DNA of 64,000 nucleotides, taken from positions 1 to 64,000 of the forward strand of contig JAPTJF010000356.1 in assembly GCA_029339195.1 (NCBI GenBank), given 5' to 3'. A program made the translations under genes and the position numbers. This document shows positions 21,801 to 48,614 of the stretch, piece by piece. The stretch comes from Micractinium sp. NFX-FRZ. Lineage: Eukaryota; Chlorophyta; Trebouxiophyceae; Chlorellales; Chlorellaceae. Each line of letters opens with the position of its first letter. The stretch's first letter is position 1. Under the pieces are notes generated by a model. That model was not told the origin of the DNA. It did no database searches and saw only the letters and a list, made by a program, of their open reading frames with translations.

Positions 21801-23540
21801 GAGAGGGCGGAGGGACTGGCCAGCAAGGCGGCCGCGGGGTTTACACGCAACTAGTGAGCGGGCTTGGGCTAGCCTGCTCGTTGCGTGCTGCGCGACGCTG
21901 CTTCAGCAGCTGCTGCCTGACCTGCTGGCTGGGCTGCAGGGTTCATGCGCAACTAGTGAGCGGGCTTGGGCTAGCCTGGCCATACGACGGCTCGTTGCGC
22001 GCCCCCTTGCTGCTGCTTCAGCTGTTGCTGCCTGAGCTGCTGCCTGGGCTGCGGGGTTCAGTGCCAACCAGTGCGTGAGTCCGTAAGGCCTCCTGGAGCT
22101 CCCCGTTTCCTGCACAGCGCGTCCTGCCCAAGTAAGCACCTGCCCGCCTGCCTGGATCTGCCTGCACACCTGCCACTCATCCCCCTACCCGGCCGCCGTT
22201 CCTGACCTGCCCCCACCTGCATGCCCTTGTGTGTGCAGCAAGGTGCGCATCGGCGTGGGGCATCACATCACTCGGGTGACGGAGCGGGGCAAGGTGGACT
22301 TCCTGCACAAGCGCAACCCGGTGTTTGATGAGAGGTACGTTCACACGTAACACACTTGCATGCAAGAGGGGGGGAGGGTAAGCCGACTTCATGCACAAGC
22401 ACGACCCCGGTTTCTGGCGAGAGGTGAGCAGACAGATGACGCGCTTGCATGCAAGCAGGAAAGTCGTATAATTAGCGGACTCTGCACGAGAGCAATCCAG
22501 TGTTTGAGGAGAGGTGTCCTGCGCTGAGAGGTGTGCCCGCCTGCCTGCCCCGCTAGCGGCCGCTTGCCACCCTTTTCAGCGTGATCCCAGCAGCACAAGA
22601 CAGTACAATTTGCGAATCCTTGCTGCGCTTACCAATGGGGCCAACCTGCCAGCGCACCACCTGCCTGCAGCTGACGTGCCCCGTCCTACCTGCCCGCCCG
22701 CCTTCCGCTGACATGGCGCCAGCCTGGATCCGCTGGTTGACGGCCAGGACACAGGCTGCTCACCGCCAACACCCAGTCCCTTTCGCTAAAACCTATTCCC
22801 CACACATGCAGCCTGGAGCTGACTGATGATGACGGTGAAACAGCTTCAGCTGAGGGCACGGGACACACTCAACCCTAACAATATCGTCACATGTCCACCC
22901 AATGCCTGGCCCCTGCTTCAGCCTGGAGCTGCTGGTGGATGGGGAGACGGCGTCAGCAGAGGGCACGCTGGTCACCCTTGAGATCTGGTCCTCCCACCTC
23001 CTGCGCAAAGACAAGTTCAAGGTGGGCTGTGGAGGGTGCTCCGTCAAGGGTCTGGAGGTAGGGTTGTAGGGAACAACAAACAAGGTTTCATTTTGACATA
23101 GCCCTGAAGGTGCTCCACCAGAGGTTTGGAGGGGTCCGTGAAGCTGCGGGGCTGCGTCCCCTGCACCCAGGACAGTTGAGATGGCATGCCTCCCTGTGTT
23201 GCATCGCTCGGCATGCCCGCTGCAGCGTTGCACGGTGCAGAGAAAGTGTAGGGCGCTGCACTTGAATAATGCGTCACATGTGAGGCTCACGCGTGTGAGG
23301 GATTGCTTGCCCGGCCAGCCAGCATCTGGGGACCAGGTGGCACGCCGGCCTGGACCCGCCCTGCCTCCCAGACCCCTGCTGCCCCTACTGCGCCTGCAGG
23401 GCCGCGCGGCGGTACCGCTGCGTGAGGTGCAGCGCCGGGGGCGGCTGCGCGGCAGCTGGCCGCTGCAGGACGTGCCGGCGCCGGGGGGCGGCACGCTGCT
23501 GATGGAGCTCTCTTGGACGGCGGCGGCGGGGATGTATTGA
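15804..23540 (+). CDS. Extended-synaptotagmin-like protein (TM, SMP, two C2)
   Basis: Family members tether the ER to the plasma membrane and carry lipids through an SMP domain (family knowledge). Seventeen exons join in frame: 15804-16055, 16262-16330, 16603-16684, 16955-17049, 17305-17458, 18098-18204, 18551-18662, 19013-19082, 19290-19386, 19701-19792, 20098-20234, 20628-20967, 21187-21468, 21779-21853, 22239-22334, 22922-23021 and 23400-23540. They give 766 residues, or 749 from the alternative ATG at 15855. A hydrophobic segment (GALLWLIVGGLLGSLGLAA) near the N-terminus is followed by an SMP-like region (PEWVNAALGTLWP to LPGLEAWI). The first C2 has GGRADPYV, PLWDEQF and DSDTLLSDEEMG, with acidic calcium-type residues. 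The second C2 (GVLGIHLERAEGLASK onward) looks degenerate. A Ser-rich linker lies between them. Intron 3 has a GC donor. Confidence 0.88.
16518..16565 (+). repeat. Echo of E-Syt exon 3
   Basis: This intron 2 segment repeats the part of exon 3 coding for WVNAALGTLWP (16637-16675) about 110 bp upstream. The shared blocks are GTGAACGC and GGGCACGCTGTGGCCAC. Confidence 0.7.
17845..18000 (+). repeat. Two acceptor echoes of E-Syt exon 6
   Basis: Two copies of the acceptor and first ~30 bases of exon 6 (18098) lie upstream. The nearer (about 17962-18005) shares GCAGTGAAGCTGCTGTT. The farther (about 17845-17885) is more decayed but keeps the CAG|TG junction and AGCCTCGTGCCG. Confidence 0.65.
18435..18495 (+). 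repeat. Acceptor echo of E-Syt exon 7
   Basis: The segment repeats the acceptor and first ~50 bases of exon 7 (18551-18600), sharing CAGGTCGG, GTGGTGC and CTCACT blocks, about 110 bp upstream. Short donor echoes of the same exon lie at 18676-18690 and 18735-18755. Confidence 0.7.
18888..18950 (+). repeat. Acceptor echo of E-Syt exon 8
   Basis: CGCAGAGTTCAGC followed by a TCTTTGCTGGGGG-type block repeats the start of exon 8 at 19013 about 120 bp upstream. The copy is open for about 19 codons before a stop. Confidence 0.7.
19701..20390 (+). repeat. Donor echoes of E-Syt exons 10 and 11
   Basis: A copy of the end of exon 10 plus intron start lies at 19848-19895, sharing GACC(C/T)CTA(C/T)GT and TCAGCCCTGCT. 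The first ~75 bases of intron 11, from GTGAG, are repeated in tandem at about 20311-20385, again starting with GTGAG. Confidence 0.65.
21725..21778 (+). repeat. Copy of exon 13 end supplying exon 14 acceptor
   Basis: The last bases of intron 13 repeat the last ~45 coding bases of exon 13 (21424-21468), including CGGCTCAGCC, TCCAAGGT and CTGCTGCGCAG. The final CAG of the copy serves as the 3' splice site of exon 14. Confidence 0.75.
21838..22080 (+). repeat. Three-copy array of E-Syt exon 14 donor edge
   Basis: The exon end and donor CGCAACTA|GTGAGCGGGC recurs as a nearly identical block ending near 21962. A more decayed copy lies near 22068-22075. The unit is about 108 bp. Confidence 0.8.
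22290..22516 (+). repeat. Three-copy array of E-Syt exon 15 donor edge
   Basis: The block coding for DFLHKRNPVFDE with a GAGAG|GT donor is at the real exon end (22334). Decayed copies end near 22424 and 22514. The donors are GTACGT, GTGAGC and GTGTCC respectively. Confidence 0.75.
22804..22870 (+). repeat. Acceptor echo of E-Syt exon 16
   Basis: GCAGCCTGGAGCTG through GAGGGCACG repeats the first ~55 bases of exon 16 (22922) about 115 bp upstream, with an intact AG. It is open to about 22 codons. Confidence 0.75.
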
Positions 23541-23954
23541 CTGGGCCCATCAGCCAAGCTGGGATGCACCGACTGACCCACTGGACAGCATCCAGCGGGA
23601 TGTACTGACTGACCGACCCAGCAGCCAGGCAGTGTGCGGCGAGGGAGCTTGTCTGCTGCGCGGCTGCAATGCTTGCCAACATGCTTTTGAAAGCTGGCAG
23701 ACGCAAGGCACAGGGAAGCTCAGAGAGGCGGGGAAGGATCACGAGCCGGAAAGTTGACGCACAGACAGATGAAATCCGAGGACAGGCATTCAAAACAGGG
23801 AGAGGGAGGATGATAAAGAATGGGCGCTTTGCTCCCAGAGGGGGGTGACCCATGCATGCTATCATGGCATGAGCAAGCCGCGCATGCTATCACGGCAGCC
23901 AGCCAGCCAGCCTGTCACCAAGCTGCCGAGCTGTCCACAGGGGGGTGCCTGGCA
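23541..23954. other. Convergent interval between E-Syt and ABCC genes
   Basis: The interval contains both 3' UTRs. Just after the E-Syt stop there are degenerate repeats around GGATGTA and ACTGAC(C). I saw no TGTAA motif for either gene and no other gene. Confidence 0.4.
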
Positions 23955-39970
<16,016 letters not shown>

Positions 39971-40390
39971 GTGAGAAGGGTTGTTCGCTCACCGCCTGCT
40001 TCACTGCCGCCCACGAGCTCCCTTCGCTGTTCTAACTCAGAGCTACGTGAACAGATGGCGCAGAACCTTTTGTTGCTCCTGCCACTCCAGAAGGGATCGG
40101 CCAGCCAGGCCTTGGGGGCTGCAGGAGATGGCGCGCAAATTGTGCCGAGCCACAAGACGCCTGCCACTGGGAGTGCAAAGGCTGTGGAGGCCGCCCCAGT
40201 TTAAGGTGCCCCGTGGCACCTCAAAGTTCTCAGCAAGACGAGGCCCATCGAATGCCTGGCTTTGCAATTCTGCTCCACCGCTTTGTGATCTATCGTACTG
40301 TGCTTGCGCAGCCCCTCTAGCGTCTTCTCTGCACTAAACCCACTCAAACAGAGTTGGCCGGCGGCTGGACGCCTTGGCTGCGGTGCCATT
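39971..40390. promoter_or_regulatory. Divergent promoter, ABCC and RS/RRM genes
   Basis: About 420 bp separate the ABCC start codon (minus) from the proposed RS/RRM start (plus). The block is less GC-rich than its flanks. No specific element is recognised. Confidence 0.5.
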
Positions 40391-43300
40391 ATGTCGGATC
40401 AAGATGTCGATGAGCGTAACGGCGGTGTGATTATGCGGGGCGCAGACGAGCAGCGGGTGCGACAATGGGGTGGCCAGTCCTGCCGTATGCAGGTCAAGCG
40501 TTGGTTGGGGCCCACAGCAGCAGCAGAAGGTCGTGCAGGGTGTGACACTTGCACCAGCATAATGTGCCCCCGCCGCAGGAACGCTCCAGGAGCCGCTCAC
40601 CTGGCGGTGGCGGCAGCGGCGAGCGGCGGCGGCGCAGCAGGAGCCGCAGCAGCCCAGTGAGGCGGCGGGGCAGCAGCAGGAGCCGCAGCCGCGACCGGCG
40701 GCGGGGCGGCAGCCGCAGCCGCAGCCGGGACCGCCGGAGGGCAGGCAGCCGGGAGAAGCGGCGGGGCAGCAGCAGGAGCCGGTCGGGCGATCGCAGGTGC
40801 GCCTACTCGCTCTTGACATGCACCGGCCCCTTGATGAGGTTGCCCTGTGGTACTGCGAGCTGCTGTGGGTGCTGCCACCCGTGTGCTGCATGTCCTGCAC
40901 GTGCTGCTGCTGCGCCTGGTGCGCCTGCTGCTGTCAGCACGCACGGATGGAACAGGCACCCCTGTGCATGTGCCACGCGCCCTTTCCTGCTGCCTGCACT
41001 TGCTCATGCATCAGACTGCCTGCTGCACCTCAGCGTGCTGTGAGCAGTGGATTGGGGGCTGCTGCCAGCCCAGCGGCCTTATCGCGCTCTGTGCCTTGTT
41101 GCACTGCGCACACGCTGACCCTACTGGTCTCCCCCCACAGTCAAGCCTCCTGTTCCGCCCCCTGCCAGTGTTGTGCCTGCCTACCAGCCTGGCAGCCTGC
41201 CAGTCTCCCTCCTATCAACTGTGCCAAGGCCCCCCCCCCCCGCCCGACTTCGTGCCATCCTGACTGCTTGCCTGCCTTGCTACCCACCTCGCTTGGAAAT
41301 GAGCGCAGGCGGCGCAGCCCCTCACGCGACCGCCAGCGCCGCAGCCGCAGCCGGGATCGGTTTGACGGCCGTCGGGCCTCCCCACCACGCAGGTGGGTGC
41401 TGCACCTGCAGGGGCGCAGCTTAGTTGTGGATGCCGCGCCTGCATGTCACTCCATGGTGTGGCTCTGGCCGTGTTCCCCAACGGAGTGATGCAGGAATTG
41501 AGCTGAGTGCTGGTGCCGCAGCTGCACAGCTGCAGGCTTGCAGCTCGCCCCAGGGTGTGCAGGGCCCTCTAGGGCACGTAGGGAGCCCATCTCACTCATG
41601 TTGCCAGCCAGCTCCCCCCGCTGCAGACCGGAGCGCTCGCCGCCTCCCGCCCGCGGCACGCAGCTGTTTGTGGCAGGTGCGCATGGGGGGCGGGATGGCG
41701 CAGGGAGTGTGGGGCAGCGACGCGGAGGTGCTTGCCAGGGCAGCATGGGAAGCGAGTTAGGAGAGGGACGCCTGCAGTAGTGGCACGGGCGCTCATGCCT
41801 GCTCGGCAAGCCAGGCAAGCCCCGCAGTTGACCAGCAGCCCAGGCGGTGCTTGGAGCGGCCATCCAGGTAGGGATGCTCGCCCTGTGCACAACACCTGCG
41901 GCAGCGCTGTCAGCCGGCACCCATGTCAATTCCTGGATGTCGTGGGCGAGGCAAGAGCTCAGCCTGTTCGAACTTAAAGCAAGCTGTTGATCAATTTCAT
42001 GAGCCCACGCTGCGCCCACATCCCGGGCCGGGCCTCCTGCTCCCTATCCGCTGGTTCTCCATACGTCCTTTGCTTTCATACAACTTCCGGCATTGTAATT
42101 CACCCGTCCCCGTCTCTTGGCACCCAGCCACATGACTCAAGCTTCTGGCAGCCATGTGCTCCCCTCTCGTCTGTGGCCGGGCATGCCCCACACTCTGTGC
42201 CCCCCTACACCCGCTGGGCCCACATGCATCCAGCCTCCCACTCTGGCTGATTTGACTCGCTGGCTGACCATGATACAATCTGGTCATGAACGCCTGTCCC
42301 CCACCTCCTTTCATAGCTAGGCGCATCATTGTTAGGCCGGTTTGTTCCACCTCTAAGGTTGGAACAGTCGTTCAGTCAGGGCTGACGGTCTACCTCTTGT
42401 GGCCTTGCCCGCTTCGTGTCTGGGCGGTCGGCCTCAGTTTGCCTCCCTTTCACTGTCCCTGATCCCGGCACCCAACCCATGCCCTTGACTCTGCTCCACC
42501 TGGCCCCGCCCTCGTCATACTCAAGTCCGCACTTCCCTTCCGGCTTGCGCTGCAGGCACACCTGTCGTGCTCTACACCCCACCCGTGCTTCCCTCCCGCT
42601 GCCACAAGCGTGGCATGCAGGCATCTCCCCAATGTTCCAACCTTCTCATGTGTGCTGGCTGACAACATGATCCACTCTCGCTCCCTCCCCATTGTCCCTT
42701 GGCATGCAGGGATTCCTTTCATGGTGGGCCTGGTTTGGAGGGGGCACGAGTGCCAAGGCAACGTTGTGGAGGGCTGGGCCGGTACAATGAGGCTGCCCCC
42801 AGCGGAGCCGCAGCACCGCAGGCAACGACACATGTCACCCCCGGCAGCTGCTTTTTGGGGCTGCACCGAGGTGTCCCTGGCCAGCCCCGGGTACCTGTGC
42901 CCGCTCAACTCCCTGTGCCCTACCGTGCTCTGCCCTGCCCGCCTGCAGATGAGGGAGCAGGACATGGAGGAGAAGTTTGACCGGTGAGTGAGTGGGTATG
43001 CGTGTGGGTGCCACTTTTCACGGGTACAGCTCATGTCGTCAGCCCCTGCCCCACACACCCAATGTGTCTGTGTTATGTTGCTGCTCTCAAACACAACATT
43101 TCGAGGCCTTGACCAGTCTCTGGGCAACAGTAAAACAGCCAAAAGGTGTCAATCTCAACACCAGAGCCTGAACTCGCATCTCTTCTGTCGGCAACCCACT
43201 TGCCCCCCTGCCCCGTTTGCGCTACCACTGCAGGTATGGCCGGGTGAAGGACGTGCGTATCGTGCGGAACCCCGCCAACGGAGAGTCCCGCGGTAAGCGG

Positions 43301-43950
43301 TGCCAAGGGGCTGGGCAGGGCAGGCGGCTCGGGCCTTGAGAACCGCAGGTTGCTCAGCTGGTTGCTGCTTGTGTGCACGTTGGCAGTGCTGCATTCGTGG
43401 CCGTCGTGCCGACGCCAGCAGTTGTTTGTGGCAGCGAGGCGGTGTGCCTTGTGTGATAGCAACACATGAACAGCGCTTCAACACAGTCTCATGTAGTGGA
43501 CGGTGTGAGCTTGGCACCAATGGTGCAGTGAGGGTGCTATGCCGTCGTTGCCCTCTCTTGGCCACATCTCTTCAACCCTGTCCCCCCGACCCTGGCTTCA
43601 GAACCCGTGCATGCTATAGGCTTTTGGTATTGGACTGGTCATTTGTCTTCCTCAACCCCACGCCCTCGGGCTGTAAGCTTGTTCTTCTTCTTCTTCTTCT
43701 TCCCCCTCTGTAGGCTTCGGATTTGTGACCATGGACGATGAGGATGGGGCGGCGTTGGCGGTGCGCAAGCTTGATGGCTCCGACTGGAATGGGCGGCGGT
43801 TGCAGGTGGGCATGGGTCCGTTGGTTGCATGCGAGCGGCAGCTGGCTTATGAGAAGAGAGGTTTGTATGCACACCCGTCATTTGGCACTCGAAGTGTCGT
43901 CTTGCAATGAACGCCATTCGCAGGTGGAGGTGGCGAAGAACAAGCGGTGA
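40391..43950 (+). CDS. RS-domain/RRM splicing factor
   Basis: The product is a serine/arginine-rich RNA-binding protein, expected to act in nuclear pre-mRNA splicing. The N-terminal part is an RS domain (ERSRSRSPGG onward, exon 40579-40796; RRRSPSRDR, exon 41309-41392). The C-terminal part is a single RRM with RNP2-like LFVAG (exon 41627-41676) and RNP1 RGFGFV (exon 43714-43805). It ends VEVAKNKR at 43950. Further exons are a 14-nt microexon 42710-42723, then 42949-42983, 43234-43292 and 43924-43950. Frame is kept only if the microexon is included. The RS-then-RRM order resembles Tra2/SR45a-like proteins that lack the second RS tail. The first exon is uncertain: ATG at 40391 with several possible in-phase donors (for example at 40493). 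Exon 8 follows a (TTC)n polypyrimidine tract. Confidence 0.82.
42710..42723 (+). other. 14-nt microexon of the RS/RRM gene
   Basis: GCATGCAG precedes and GTGGGC follows this 14-nt exon, which supplies the residues IPFM after LFVAG. Skipping it shifts the frame and meets a stop in the next exon. A weakly similar block lies upstream at about 42607-42635. Confidence 0.6.
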
Positions 43951-44321
43951 TGAGCTGGCGGTGATGAGCTGGCGCGGCGGCTGGCGTGATGCCCTACATG
44001 GCCGCTGAATAGAAGCTCCTCGGGCCAGCGGCGCGCGTCCGATCCGGATCAGTCGCGGCGCCGCTGGCATGGAAAGAGAGCTGCCCACGCCTTCGCCACC
44101 ATGTGCAGCAGTGCGCAACAGTGGTTTATGAGCTGTGAGTGACCAGTGTGGACCATCTGGGAACTGTGGAAATGCGAGCGCTCATGTTGCCACTGGTGCC
44201 TGTCGCTACCGGCTTGAGCCAGCTGCCTCCCTAGTGTGCTGAAGCTTCCCCCGCAACTGACCCCCGAGTGCCTGCCGTCCACGCCCGTGTATGCTCACGA
44301 CATCCATCTTACCCTAGGATG

Positions 44322-44326
44322 TGTAA
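44322..44326 (+). terminator. TGTAA polyadenylation motif
   Basis: This motif lies about 370 bp after the RS/RRM stop codon and is the first clear TGTAA downstream of it. Confidence 0.5.
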
Positions 44327-44402
44327 ACCCGAGCCGCCGATGGGGCTATCGGAACGCCTGTAGAGTAGGGACCGCGCCTGGCGACCGGTTCGTCCGGGCG
44401 CG

Positions 44403-44639
44403 TTAATTGTCATGTCTGCGGGCTACGAAGCGCTCTGCGTCAATGTCTGACATGCCCAGCTGATAACGCCACGAAATCAGCGGAGAAAGGGCGCTGGGAG
44501 CAAGTTTCACGGAATACGAATGAGGCGAAAGACCCCGGTGAGGAAGGCGCAGACGGCGCAAAGCTGACCACACACCTGCCAATAACAATGACACTATAAG
44601 CAATAGCTGGAATAGGAGGAGCAACAGCCGTGCGGGCAC
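44403..44639 (-). CDS. Possible small signal-peptide-like ORF
   Basis: An uninterrupted 78-codon frame begins MPARLLLLLFQLLLIVSLLL, which reads like a signal peptide or membrane anchor. A basic and then ordinary-composition tail follows. It lies alone between two plus-strand genes with no splice support and I recognise no family. It could be chance: Leu-rich frames are common in this DNA. Confidence 0.18.
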   Translation of the reverse strand: MPARLLLLLFQLLLIVSLLLAGVWSALRRLRLPHRGLSPHSYSVKLAPSALSPLISWRYQLGMSDIDAERFVARRHDN

Positions 44640-45079
44640 CCGGACTCAGGGTGCAGGTTTTGCCCTTGTTGTCAGCAACGCAGTGCCGGCGCGACGACCC
44701 TGTGTTGTGGCATCTTCCACCCCTGAACCCGAGATTTCAAAGGCCCGCGGGCCCTGGCAGCGACAGCGAAAAGCCTAGCTCTCGGCACGGCTTCCGTGGG
44801 CCATCTCGCCGCGTTCCGCTGCTTTAGAAAAGCTCATTCAGGCTGTTCGAGCGCATTGGTGAGCCTGGCTCGAGTGTAGCTTGCCTGCAGGCGTTTGCAG
44901 GGATCCCCTTAACCTCCCGCTCCCTGCTGCCTCCTTGCCCGCTCCCGCGACGCGTAAACACTCCCATGTTGCACTGGCAAGCGTGCCGAAGGGATTGCAC
45001 CTCCCCTGTGCAGGTTCCTGCCCACCTCCTGTACTTGCGCCATTCACGAGAACTGGGCACCGGCCCAAACCTGCAGCAG

Positions 45080-45453
45080 GTAAGTGTTTGAGTAGCATTC
45101 GCAAGATTCAAGGGGCATAGAAGAGCTAGCGTCGATTGGGCGTCCTTGCACCCCTTGAACAAGGACTGCCGCCAGTCCGGCGCCGCCGCCGCGAGGGCCG
45201 CTGGTGCTTTTGGCCACCAGCGTGCGTTGCGGGCCACTGTCACTGGCATGGCTCGGCTCTTATGCCAGGCAGTGTGGCCATGTTGGCGGGATGTAGCTAC
45301 GCGTTGTGGGCGCGGCTCTGCCCTGCCCGACCAGGTCCTGTGCGCCTCCTCGCAGCCTGGAGATGTGAGGCTACGCGCCGCCTGCTTACTGCCCCGCTTC
45401 ACCATTCCTGTGCCCTCACAACGCCCCACCCCTGCCCCCCGCCTTGCTCGCAG
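45080..45453 (+). other. Probable 5' UTR intron of the Q/A-rich gene
   Basis: A near-perfect donor (CAGCAG|GTAAGT) at 45080 and a pyrimidine-rich acceptor ending CTCGCAG at 45453 bracket 374 bp just before the ATG at 45461. The open frame upstream of 45461 runs back to 45146 within this interval, so it need not be coding. Confidence 0.5.
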
Positions 45454-45460
45454 CAGGCAC

Positions 45461-47155
45461 ATGCCTGGAGGCCGCGGCAGAGGTGGGGGCAAGAACTTTG
45501 GAAGGGGTGACGGCGGGGGTGGAGGCGGTGGGCGAGGCGCAACAGGCCGGGGCAGGGGCCGCGGCGGCAGGGGGCGGGGCGAGTCAAGCGGCGCCATCCA
45601 GCCCGGTGCACCCACAGTGAAAAGCGGAGGAAGCAGCGCCAGCGCTGGCGGCAGCGGCAGGGGCCGAGGCGGTGGCAGGGGCGCAGCCTCGGCGGCCAAA
45701 AGCGCCGGCACTGGCGGCAGAGGTGGCGGCAGGGGGCGGGGCCATGCCGCCAGCCCGCCTGCTGCAGCATCAGCCAATTTGAAAGCCGGAAAGGAGCAGC
45801 AGCAGGAGCAGAAGCAGCCGAAGGGCGCATCCGCTGCCACGGCCCTCTCCAGCAAGAAGCAGCAGCGTGGCAGCGGCGACGGGGGGCAGGTGCAGGAGCA
45901 GCCGCCTGCCAAGCGGCAGCGTGCCGAGGGGGCTCAGGAGCAGCAGCAGGGCAAGAAGCAGGGGCGGCCGGGCGCCGACGAGGACGACTCCCCAGCCGGG
46001 CAGCCCTCTGAGCAGCAGTCCACGCAGCCGTCGGCGCAGCGCCAGCTGGTGGAGCAGGCTCAGCAGTCGCAGGCACGCCATCGGGAGGAGGCGGAGGCGG
46101 CAGCCAAGGCGGCAGCGGCGGAGGTGGAGCAGCAGGAGGGGGCTGCGGCAGGGCGGGCGCGTGGAGACGCAAAGGCGGGTGAGGCGGAGGGGGAGGCAGC
46201 AACTCGGCAAAAGGACGAGGGGCAGCAGCACGCAGGGCAGGCTCCTCTGGGCGGCATGCCGTCCACAGCGGAAGCAGGGGCGCAGCAGCCGGCTCAGTCG
46301 TCAGCCAAGGAGGCTCCAGCAGGCGGGCATGCACAGCAGGCAGAGCAGCAGCCCAAGGGGACGGCCAAGGCGTCGCCTGCAGCCGCAGAGGGCGGCAGCG
46401 GCAGCCAGCCTCCCAGTGCCAAAGCAGAGGCGGAGGCAGGGCAGGAGGCATCGCAGCAGGGTGGGGAGCAGGAGCAGGGGCCTGCCAAGGCACACGCTGG
46501 GCCAGCGCAGCAGCAGGAGCGGCGGGCAGGGGCAGGCACACCGCCGGCGCCGCCGGTTGCGAGGCCCAAGCCTGCAGCGCAACCAGCGGGCCCCTTTGCT
46601 GCCCACCTGGCGCCGATAGCGGGCGTGCTGCGCCACCGCCCTGGCACTGTGCTGGCATCGGCGCTGCTGGTGCATGGCGCGCTGGCGGCGAGAGAGCCGG
46701 CAGGGCCGGGCAGCGGGCACGCCATGGCGTGGCGCCTGACTGCCAACTTCCTGCAGGCCCTGCTGGCGCCAGCTGGCGTGCAGCGGCTCAGCGCCAGCGC
46801 CCGGGGCTACGCTGCGGTGGCAGCTGCCGCGGCCGAGGCGCGGCGGCAGCAGGCTGCACGCCCGCAGCCGCCGCCGCCAGCGCCGCAGCAGCAGCCGCCG
46901 CAGCAGCAGCCGGCAGCAGCGCAACAGCAGCAGCAGCAGCAGCAGCAGCCGGCAGCAGCGCAACAGCAGGGCGGCCCACAGCCTATGGCAGTGGACCCCG
47001 CTGCGGTGCAGCAGCCGCACGCGATGCAGGTGCAGCAGCTGCAGGCGCTCCTGCTGCAGCAGACTCAGGCGGCGCAGCAGACGCAGGCGGCGCAGCAGGC
47101 GCAGGGACTGGCGCAGCCAAGAGCGCTTGCTCCCCCGCACGTGTCGCCGCCGCCA

Positions 47156-47205
<50 letters not shown>

Positions 47206-48578
47206 CGCTCACCCATACCATCAGCCTGGCGAGGGCGGAGGGGGGCATGTGCTGGTGGGTGCAGCCAAGCGCAAGGCCAGCCGGCCACGGAGCACCCAAG
47301 AGGCGCTGGCGGCGGTGGCGCCGCCCCCCCCGCCCCCTGCGGCGGCCAGCAGCGGCGGGCGGCGCGGCNNNNNNNNNNNNNNNNNNNNNNNNNGTTGGAA
47401 GTCGAGTTTGTGTCTGGCCCTTCCTATGCTCCTGCTGCTGCCAAGGAGCCCGCCAGCGGCGGCCGGCGCAGCAGCCCTGCCGTGGCGGGGGCGGCGTCCG
47501 ACGGCCCGCTGCCGCGCTGGGGCGTGCAGCGCGGGCGCAGCAGCGGCGCCGGCGGCGCGCTGGGCAGGGCGGGCAGCGCGGGCGCCGAAGGTGCGCTGGG
47601 ATGGAGGGAGCAAGGGGCGCTGCAATGCCTGCCGCCTGTGCTGCGCGCCATGGCAGGCAGGCAGCGAGCATTTGGAGCGTGCCGTGGCGCACTTGTGTGT
47701 GCTCCAGGCTGCGTGCTCCTGTGTGCTGCCTGCCGGCGCACCGACATCTGCCCGTGCCTGCCTGCCTGCCTGCCTGCAAGCCTGCCTGCCTCCTACCCCC
47801 CATCAGGCACTTTCCGCTCTGCCAGCCGCCCACCTTTTTAGAGACAGTCCTCCCCCAGGCTCCCGGGTGCACACATGCACCGCCTGAGGCCCTTTCTCCC
47901 TGCCTGCCTGCACCCCCTGCTGATGCCCGCTCGCTCCCCTCCGTTCACCCCGCGTGCAGGCGACGGGCTGTCGGCGCTGGGCGCCCTGGCGGCCAGGCTG
48001 GGCAGCGGGACCGCTGCTGCCGCAGAGAACGACAGGCTGCGCAGGTGGGTGGCCAGTCCCGTGTGCTGCTGCAACAGCCTGTGCCCCGAGAGCCTACTGC
48101 AGCTGCGCAGGCGGGCGTGGGTGCTGCTGCCCTGGCAGTGCCATCCTGCCTGGTTGCAGCGGCGTGCTTGCCGCTGCAACCGACCCAGTGCCGCCCACAG
48201 GTCCGGCATGGAGTGTTCACTGCACCGTGTTGTAGTGTCTGCCGGCTGCTGCTGCTCTCTGTGACTGCCTGCCTGCCGAGTTCTGCCGAAGGCATGGGAG
48301 CAGTGGGGCTGACCCGGAGGCAAGGCTGCCCCACCAACGTGCATCACTCAAACAATACGCTGCGTTGCTTTCTTTCTTGCCACTGCTGCTGCCTCCGCAG
48401 GGTGCCGTGTGTGGCGTGGGAGCAGCAGGCCCCCCCAGCAACGAGGCCATGCCAACCCCAGCTTTCTGAACCCAATAGAAAATAAATACACACCGTGCTT
48501 CCTCTCGCTGCATCGTCATCTGCAGGAGTCGCCCCACCCATCCGCATGCACTTACCTATGCGCTGTGCTTTCTTCCCA

Positions 48579-48614
<36 letters not shown>

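Larger units (their letters stand above)
43951..45079. other. Intergenic region and 5' leader of the Q/A-rich gene
   Basis: The start holds the RS/RRM 3' UTR with a TGTAA at 44322-44326. The end likely holds the first, non-coding exon of the Q/A-rich gene, which finishes at a strong donor (CAG|GTAAGT) at 45080. A minus-strand frame of 78 codons at 44403-44639 is listed separately. Confidence 0.4.

Noticed and set aside
44331..44402. A GGTTCG-containing hairpin-like stretch resembling a tRNA T-arm
   Set aside because: No acceptor, D or anticodon stems of the right size could be built around it, so it is not called as a tRNA.
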